Source: Lunularia cruciata
Taxonomy: Eukaryota; Streptophyta; Marchantiopsida; Lunulariales; Lunulariaceae
DNA: 64,000 bases
Assembly: GCA_948567375.1 (NCBI GenBank)
Contig: OX419756.1
Location: 71,774,552 to 71,838,551, forward strand
Direction: 5' to 3'
The notes under the pieces were generated by a model. The model was not told the origin of the DNA. It searched no databases and saw only the letters and a list, made by a program, of their open reading frames with translations. Below are positions 57,560 to 64,000 of the stretch, piece by piece. The stretch's first letter is position 1, and each line of letters starts with the position of its first letter. The position numbers were made by a program, and so were the translations under genes.

Positions 57560-58410
57560 TTGTGTGGAGGCCAAGGGCCTCTAAGATGACAAGCATGACA
57601 ATTGATGGCTATGCATGCAATTTGGCCACAATTGTAACATCATTGTTGTTTTGCTTGAGCCTCTTCTCCTTGTGGGACTCTTTCTTTCTTTTCTTTGACT
57701 TGTCCTTGTTCTTCTTGAAGAGGTCTTACTCCTTGGTCTTGGAACCAAATGTTACCCAATTCTATAGGAATTGGTCCACCAAAATAGTGTATCTCAGCCC
57801 AATAGTTTTGCATTGGTGTTATGCCTCCATGTACTCTTGTATGCTATTCTTCTACTTCAACTCCTAGAGTCTGGCCATTTGCATAGAATCCACATATTGG
57901 AAATCCTTGAGCAACCCTTCTTGCATGGCTGTCCAAGTGACCTCTCTTCCTTCTGCCAAAAATGATTGTTCTCAAATATCATACCAAGTGAAGGCTTTAT
58001 TGATCAAGTACCCACACACAAACACACCTATAGAATAATCATTGATCTCTGTTGTGAAGAATTGATAGTATCAATTCATTCTTGAAATCCAATTTTCCAC
58101 TATTTCCATGGAACGCTTGTAAGGCTTGATGTTGCACATTTTTTTCATTTGCAATAGCAATGTAACTTGGTTGTTGATTGGAATTGGTGTCATTGGTATG
58201 CATAACTCTCCAAGTACTTTGATTGTTGGTAATGGTTGTTGAGACAACTCCCCTTCTTGCATTACTTGATTTTTCTTGATAATACATATTTGGGTTTGTA
58301 ATTTCTCCATGGTCATCTTGATTTCCCAAAACTTGTTCAACATCCCTTGCATTCTTTGCATCAACTCTTGCAATTGCAAATCCATGATTCCTATGCATAG
58401 TCAATGTTCA
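57560..58410 (-). pseudogene. Gag remnant with degenerate zinc knuckle (chromovirus D)
   Basis: Zinc knuckle at 57,598-57,639 reads CYNCGQIACIAINC: spacing is CX2CX4-X4C but the histidine is cysteine. Upstream, the frame 58,404-58,039 is open and Asn/Gln-rich, typical of the gag N-terminus, with LQLQELMQRMQGML coiled sequence in the overlapping frame. Gag and knuckle are separated by stops. Confidence 0.7.
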
Positions 58411-58980
58411 ATTGCTATTTCCTATGCTAATAAAGGGTTAGAATGATCAATTGGGAGGGAGCACAAACTATGGGGACTACCATTGGGGCCTTAGAGGTTA
58501 TCACTCATTGATAATATTTCTCACCAAAATTATGGACTCCAAATACTTAAACATCACTTTTGGTCTAACTACATAATGGATTTCTACTTGGGTGTTGAAA
58601 GGATGAGGATTTGGTACATTCAGATCCATTATGTCATAATAGAATGTAGATTGTCAAATCCCACTCTCTGTCATATACCACTACAGGTAGAATCAACGGG
58701 TTTGGTAAATTCATCACTCTATCCATGAATTATGCTCCAAAGTGATAAACAAGAGATTTATCTCATTTGCTCATGCTGGATGTACATAATCTTGATATGG
58801 AATGGATTCAAGAATGGGAAGCTAGGTGTAGAAAATTGTCCTCCCTATGCTTCAATCCCAACTGCTCTCTAAAATGCTTCCCAAGTCTAGCAATTGCACT
58901 ATGTTCTATCCACTCAAGTTACTCAATTTCAGTAGCTCATGTTCTTCCAAGAGGAGTGATCCACTCTCTTGGATTAAAAC

Positions 58981-58998
58981 ACCCACTCCTAATACCAT
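58981..58998 (-). other. Primer-binding site of chromovirus D
   Basis: The minus strand reads TGGTATTAGGAGTGGGTG directly inside the 5' LTR. This is a drifted initiator tRNA-Met-type site. Confidence 0.8.
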
Positions 58999-59587
58999 TG
59001 TAATATTTTGGAGGACAAGAGAACTCTCCAAGAGAGAAAAGGCAAGTTTTCATTCAATACTCTGATGCCCCAAAGGAGCACCTTCTCTTTATTATATAGC
59101 AAAGAAGATTTCTTCAAAGGAAACTCCTTGGATCAAATACATGGATTGGTGACCTGTCAGCAAGCTCCATCCTTGGATTAGTTTTTTGGATGGGTGACAT
59201 GTCAATCCTTGTCCTATCTAGTTGGTCAAATGGGTTTTGATCAAAGCAAATCTTTAGAGAATCTTCTTATAGAGAGATCAAAATTGCATGGGTGAGGTAC
59301 TATTGGAAAGCTCTTAACAAGATGAATCATAGGGGGAGGGGGGAGAAGGCAAGCTGATCTCTTCTAAAGGGGGAGTTATTTCCATTTTTCAGGTCTAATT
59401 CATCTGTTTAGGCCTCCAAAATTGGCTCTAAAGTTTTTAGGCTATTTTAAGCTTTTCCCTCTTAGTAGAAGTAATCTTTTGGTGACACCTTTGTCTGATC
59501 TTCTTAGCCTATTTCACACAACATCCTTATAGAGGTTACCAAGCCAATTTTCACCTCTAGATAATATACCTAACTACTTGTATTACA
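58999..59587 (-). repeat. 5' LTR of chromovirus D
   Basis: 589 bp with canonical ends (TGTAATATTT to GTATTACA on the plus strand). A TATA-type TATATAATAAAGAGAAGG (minus) lies near 59,080-59,100. Confidence 0.93.
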
Positions 59588-60676
59588 ATATTACATCAAC
59601 CCAAAGCACTTCTTGGTGCCATTCAATGTCCCCAAAGAAGAGTTGATAGAGATTGTAGGAAAAGACCTTTGGAGTGAAGGACAACAATATGCCAAAGGAC
59701 CTGCTCAAGAAGCAAAGAAAGAGTGGAATTGGAGGAAGATTATGAAGACCTTCCAAGTGTAGCACATGCCAAAGAGGGAGGAAAAGCATTCCAAGAAACC
59801 AAGTTATTGATCATCAAGGAAGTTAATTTTGTGATCCACTTGATGGGAGTGGCTATAGTTGATGGAACTCCTTCAACTACAATACCATGAAGTCTATCCC
59901 AATGTGGTAGATTGTACCACCAAAATCCAAAGACTTCACAAGGGTATTTACACTTGAAAGGTGAAGGAAGATCAACTAAAGGAAGAGTTAGAGAAGATGA
60001 TGAACATGTTTAAGGAGGAGGTGAATAAAGTAAACACTCTTATGCAAGAAAATTATGAAATTAACCACAAAACACATCAATTGTACCCACAATCAACATC
60101 AAGAGTGCATTTAAAATTTGCAAGGTGAATTGAGAGCACTTTGGCTTGAGGCTAGAAGTAACCAGCATGGGTAAAAAATTGAAGCTCAAAGATAAGCAAA
60201 TAGGGATTATTCAATGGGGAACTATAAAGGGCCAAGATTCAATTGGTGACTCTTGATGTGGAATTCACCAAATACAAGGGCAAATTGGTTACTCAACTTG
60301 AAGGGAAAGCTATTGAGCTACAGAAGGAGAAGGAGAAGAAGGAGAGAGCTATTGATTGATCACAAATAATAGAAGAGGTCAAGCAAGAAGTGGAGGCCAT
60401 GAACAACAATTTAGAGGAAAGGAAGGCCACAATTCACAAGCAGATAGAATTTTGAGACCAATTGGTGGAAGTTCTATAGGAGAAAGCTCAAGGTAAACCA
60501 ACTAAGACAAAATTACATGAGATGAAGTCCTGAAGTTGGATGAGAAGAAGAAACACAATGAGTAGTCAGATCAATTGGAAGTATGGCTTTGGAGGCACTT
60601 GGACAAGAAATTTACCAAGACATGTGATTATTTAGCATTTTAGATAGCTTACTACAAGGAGATGATTAGTGACTTA
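59588..60676 (+). pseudogene. Coiled-coil gag-like family, copy A, C-terminal part
   Basis: Resumes after the ATATT duplication: NPKHFLVPFNVPKEELIEI, EAKKEWNWRKIMKTFQV, then LLIIKEVNFVIHLMGV, YHEVYPNVVD and KEELEKMMNMFKEEVNKVNT. Next come LQGELRALWLEA and a long Glu/Lys coiled coil to about 60,620. It matches copy C segment by segment. LTR L copy 2 begins at 60,677, so the true end is missing. Frames shift at least four times. Confidence 0.6.
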
Positions 60677-62048
60677 TGTGACAACCCGACAAATATCATT
60701 TTTGTGGTAATGAGGTAAGTAAAGTTTGTTCCCGCAGAGATACTATTCAGAATTGGTCAAATACGAAGTCAAACAGTAACAAGTAGTTCTTCTTGGATCC
60801 TTCTTTAATCTCTCAGGTAGCAACCACACCCAAAAGAGAGTAACAAGGCTACAATCTTGACAACTTGTCACAAATTCATACACCCATAATCACAACCTAG
60901 CAAATTTTGTCCAAAAAAATCTTGATTGTGAGGATTTAGATTCTCCTAAAGATGACACTTCACTACAAAATGACTTCACCTTAGAATTGTGTTCCACCCC
61001 TCCAGTAAGGGCACAACTTCCTCAATCAAAATTGCTTCACATCAACACTACACTGCACTCATAATTGTAGAATACTACCAACACTACAATTCTTCTTAGA
61101 TCTATCAAGGCATTGCTCCAATTGCACTTCACTTAGGATCAAACACACAAAATGAAGATCAAGGCTGCAGAATCCAACATCCAACAAGCACATTGACTTG
61201 CACTTCAGAATTCTCCACACACTTACAAACACAAACACAATGTTGATATTCAAAATCAAGCGACAAGCACTAAAATCAGCACTTTGCTTTATCTATGTTC
61301 AGAAATTATGAATACTTAACAACATATGACTACGAATGCCTCCTTTAAATAGGTAGAGCACTTGATAATTACTTACTAATATACCGTTTCCTAACAACTC
61401 TTCTTACCTCTTGATGTTTGGTCACCAACTCTCTTTGCCATGCTTGATCTTTCTCGGCTGCATTCTTCTTCAAGCCTTCTAACTCCTACTCCATCACTAT
61501 TGCCATTGCTTTCACATGAATACTTTTGATGTGCGCCTCACTGACCTCCTCTTTCATCTTTGTCAGCAACATCATCTGCTCCTTCAACTCTTTGGCTTGA
61601 TGCTACATTTCTCTCCCTCTCGACTCAAAACTCTCTTGCAACTTCTCAAAAGTCTTCTTTAAGATTGTATCCACCCAAAGTTCTTCAACTTCTTTGTCTT
61701 TGCAAGTTACCCGTTCATGCAATCCATTCACCTCTGCCTACAGACACTTCACCACTTACAACTCATTCTTTGCCTTCATGCAAGATTGCAGAGTTACCTT
61801 TTGTTGCTCTTTCAACAGCTCCAACAATAGGGTCACAACCTGCATTAAATATTGTACTCCTCTAAAGTCTTCTTCATCTTTGGCCCCTTCTTCATACCTT
61901 GTCTCTTCCGCCGGCTCCTTCTCCCAAAGTCTTGATTTTCGTACTTTCAGTGATAGTACATCCAAGCTTCCTTCTTCCTTACCAAGTGAACTTGGGCCTA
62001 CAAGGTCTTCCTTCTTTTGCTCCGTCTTCATCTCTTCCATGACCAAGT
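60677..62048 (-). mobile_element. LTR family L, copy 2 (truncated at its 5' end)
   Basis: On the minus strand it contains the end of the U3 ORF, the TATTTAAAGG promoter (about 61,345), the R region (AAAGCAAAGTGCTG, then GCTTGTTGGATG and CTTGATCTTCATT) and U5, ending GGGTTGTCACA at 60,677. It matches 39,300-41,155 of copy 1. The 5' end (TGTGGTACCC) is missing because another L-type sequence begins at 62,049 on the opposite strand. Flanking base group on the left is ACTTA. Confidence 0.8.
61385..62046 (-). pseudogene. Coiled-coil ORF in U3 of LTR L copy 2
   Basis: About 220 codons lie in a single frame with four stops and no frameshift. It includes LVGPSSLGKEEGSLDVLSLK, FRGVQYLMQVVTLLLELLKE, then VNGLHERVTCKDKEVEELWV and LKKNAAEKDQAWQREL. 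It is homologous to the ORF in copy 1 over the SLG-GVQYL region, and is strongly heptad-patterned elsewhere. Encoded in the same sense and position relative to the promoter as in copy 1. Confidence 0.6.
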
Positions 62049-62351
62049 GTGGTGCCTACATTTTTTGTTTTTTTTCTGCTTATTAGCATTTGGGAGAAAA
62101 ATTAAACAAAGAAAGCTGAATTGCAAAAGAAGGAATGGATGGAAGTGACTTCGGAGGAAATCCAAAGAAGTCAAGATTAGATCCGATGATGAAGGTACTT
62201 AGGAGAGGGGTACGAAGGAAGAAGTTCAAAGAGCATCATCTTTGGATTTGGAAGCGCAGGCCGATACAAAGACCGTCTAACAACCTTGGTATGTGGCAAA
62301 AAAGTACACTTCAAAAAAATGGCGGAGGCAAAAGAAGCATGTCTTGATAGT
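62049..62351 (+). repeat. Second L-type LTR head, 303 bp
   Basis: Begins TGTGGTGCCTACATTTTTTG, a variant of the L terminus TGTGGTACCCACATTTTTCA. It is then cut by the L copy starting at 62,352. It probably represents a related LTR that inserted at the end of copy 2 and was itself interrupted. Confidence 0.5.
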
Positions 62352-63003
62352 TGTGGTACCCACATTTTTCATTTTGGATGAGTTTTGAAGACGAAGTGCC
62401 TTGTTGAAACCAAATGGAGAAGAAATGAGTGGAAACGTGTGTTTTGATCAAGCTCGTGGGAGTCAACTTTGTGTTAGAGGAAGAAGGACTCGGACTGGAT
62501 CAAACCCAAAGAAGCTTACTTCGTGTCAGAAGAGGGAAAAACTAGGATCAGACACGCCGAAGGAGGGTTTCTTCGCATCGGAATGAAGGTTACAGGTCAG
62601 GATTTTTGCGAGTGCCATATCTCAGTGACGAAAAGTCCAAATCAAACATGATATATCTCGTTGGAAGCGTCCCGTTCAGGGCTTTTCATTGCCACCAAAA
62701 TCGCAAAGTTTGGAGGTCTTTACAAGAAGTTAAAAGCATTTGAAGTTTTGGGAGTAGTGTGAAGAGTAGTTTGGTTTCTTCGGGTCAATGTGACTTTGGA
62801 CTTTGGACTTTGTACTTCGGGTTTATATTACTTTGGGTCATGAGACTTCACCTCAAGACAAAGATGACTAAATCCGAGGAAGTTGGACCTCAAAGTGCAG
62901 TGAAGGTGACTTCGGGAGTTTTGCCAGAGGGATCAGAGGAAGTTAGAGTAGGGAAAGAAGATAGTTAGGATACCCATGACTTCAATTTCAGTTCTGATTG
63001 AAG

Positions 63004-63162
63004 ACGCCTGAAGTTCCTTTTCTTGACCTATACAAGGGCCCCAAACCGTATGTGCAAGATTTCCTTGCATCCGGCTCTCCGAGTGAATCCTCGGGCTCTG
63101 GAAGACTCTTTGGCCAAAGTTTAAGCAGGCTCGGTAGGCACGTGTATCACACGGGAACATGA
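63004..63162 (-). other. Insert with group II intron domain V-like sequence
   Basis: A GC-richer block absent from LTR copy 1, bounded by ATTGAAG on both sides (62,997-63,003 and 63,163-63,169). On the minus strand 63,077-63,043 reads GAGCCGGATGCAAGG then AAATCTTGCACATACGGTTT. This fits group II intron domain V (consensus GAGCCGTATG..GAAA..ACGTACGGTT): AGC triad, stem, GAAA loop and AC bulge are in place, with one extra base near the loop and one mismatch. Plant organellar genomes are the usual source of such introns, so nuclear-inserted organellar DNA is the likely explanation. The host intron is not identified. Confidence 0.65.
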
Positions 63163-63237
63163 ATTGAAGGAGAAGTAGCAGTATCGAATAAACCCAAAGT
63201 GCAGGATCAGACAATAAGTATCTTCGGGTCAGTTACA

Positions 63238-63604
63238 TGAGTGATTAGGGGAAAAGGGGTTACAAATTGAAGGTGTAGATAGTGTATTCATGCTTTCAGT
63301 TACAATTCTTGATGATGACACAATAGAATAAGTAAAGGAATTGATAGTAGGTAGACCCGAAGTAAGAGAGATAGGAGTGCAAGTGTCTTTGGATTTGACA
63401 TTCAACACTTTAGAGAAGAGTAGGATGGGAGATAGAGATTTAGAAGGCTTAATTATGATAGGAATTGCAGATTAGGAAGGAGAAGTGTTAGAATTAGTGG
63501 AGAAAGTAGGAGTTGTGAAACCTGCGGATAGAGTAGTAAGAAGTGAAGTTACTATGGGATTGGATTTGAAAGCCGATGACGAAGTAGACATCGGATTGGA
63601 TTAG
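63238..63604 (+). pseudogene. U3 ORF of LTR L copy 3
   Basis: About 122 codons in one frame with two TAA/TAG interruptions: LGEKGLQIEGVDSVFMLSVT, LIVGRPEVREIGVQVSLDLT, then GLDLKADDEVDIGLD and a double stop. The end corresponds to EVDVGSD plus double stop in copy 1, so the ORF terminus is conserved while the body is shorter and not obviously a coiled coil. Function unknown. Confidence 0.45.
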
Positions 63605-64000
63605 TAATAGTTTTGAGATATGAAAAGGCAGATATGAAGAGATGCATTGTCATTTTGGATCTACGGGTTAGAAGAGTGGTTGTAGAACGGTATAGTTGTC
63701 AGAATTGTCAATTTGTTCACTATTTAAGAGTGTCATTCACAGTCAAATGTTGTTCAGTGCTCATTATTTCTAAGAATAGATAAAGCAAAGTGCTGTGAAA
63801 CAATGCTTGTTGCTTGAGCTTGATTCCCAATATCAACATTGTACTTGTGTTTGTGAGTGTTTGGAGAAATTTGAAGTGCAAGTCAGTGTGCTTGTTGGAT
63901 GTTGGATTCCGTAACCTTGATCTTCATTCAGTGTGTTTGATCCTGAGTGAAGTGGCAATCAAAGCAGTGCCTTGACAGATCTGAGAGGAATTGTAGTGTT

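Larger units (their letters stand above)
53534..59587 (-). mobile_element. Complete chromovirus (Ty3/gypsy) with target duplication (element D)
   Basis: 6.05 kb, minus strand, LTRs 58,999-59,587 (5') and 53,534-54,112 (3'). A perfect ATATT duplication lies at 53,529-53,533 and 59,588-59,592. Minus-strand order: primer site, gag with zinc knuckle, protease, RT, RNase H, integrase, chromodomain, polypurine tract. It is more decayed than chromovirus C, and the LTRs differ noticeably. It interrupts coiled-coil gene copy A. Confidence 0.95.
62352..64000 (+). mobile_element. LTR family L, copy 3 (runs off the window)
   Basis: Begins TGTGGTACCC like copy 1 and follows it to a point equivalent to about 40,750, where the window ends. 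Relative to copy 1, the middle of U3 is about 0.8 kb shorter, with a different ORF content. A 159-bp insert lies at 63,004-63,162. Whether it is another solo LTR or the 5' LTR of a full element cannot be told. Confidence 0.8.

Overview
The window looks like land-plant nuclear DNA. The evidence is a three-exon SABATH-type methyltransferase gene with GT-AG introns, together with many decayed plant-type Ty1/copia and Ty3/gypsy (chromovirus) LTR retrotransposons that prime from initiator tRNA-Met-like sites. The thorough decay and deep nesting suggest a large, repeat-rich genome such as a gymnosperm, fern, lycophyte or moss. I cannot name the species.

Layout. 1-2.2 kb holds a decayed gypsy pol on the minus strand, followed by a scrap of copia RNase H. 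About 3-19 kb is low-copy DNA with ordinary CpG frequency. Its only gene I can support is the SABATH methyltransferase (6,233-7,814, minus, TATA box at 7,981-7,993). The rest of that stretch has short tandem duplications, hairpins and members of a short interspersed repeat, called R1 here. 19-22 kb is AT-rich and has no recognisable gene.

22.1-34.4 kb is a nest of insertions. An old gypsy pol (22.1-22.37 and 34.2-34.4 kb) was split by a Ty1/copia element (22,370-34,205). That copia was split in turn by a complete minus-strand chromovirus (24,573-30,222, perfect CTATT target duplication) and by a solo LTR (31,883-32,577). The chromovirus LTRs carry dense heat-shock-element-like arrays directly upstream of their TATA box.

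34.9-52 kb contains two complementary pieces of another minus-strand copia family (gag to integrase at 34.9-37.5 kb, RT to RNase H at 50.2-51.95 kb). It also has solo LTRs at 38,296-41,155, 47,743-48,432 and 49,528-50,124, and two copies of an unrecognised coiled-coil, gag-like gene family.

52.5-60.7 kb is a third copy of that gene family, split by a second chromovirus (53,534-59,587, perfect ATATT target duplication). 60.7-64 kb holds two more copies of the large LTR family first seen as the 2.86 kb solo LTR. Members of this LTR family carry an open reading frame in the sense direction upstream of the promoter (U3). Two of the three copies encode a long coiled coil with the frame preserved. 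One copy also contains a 159 bp insert with a recognisable group II intron domain V, probably organellar DNA.

The only probably functional host gene is the SABATH enzyme. Every retroelement reading frame seen has stops or lost catalytic residues. The items most worth follow-up are the U3-encoded coiled-coil ORF, the heat-shock-type LTR promoter, the captured group II intron piece, and the unnamed coiled-coil gene family.
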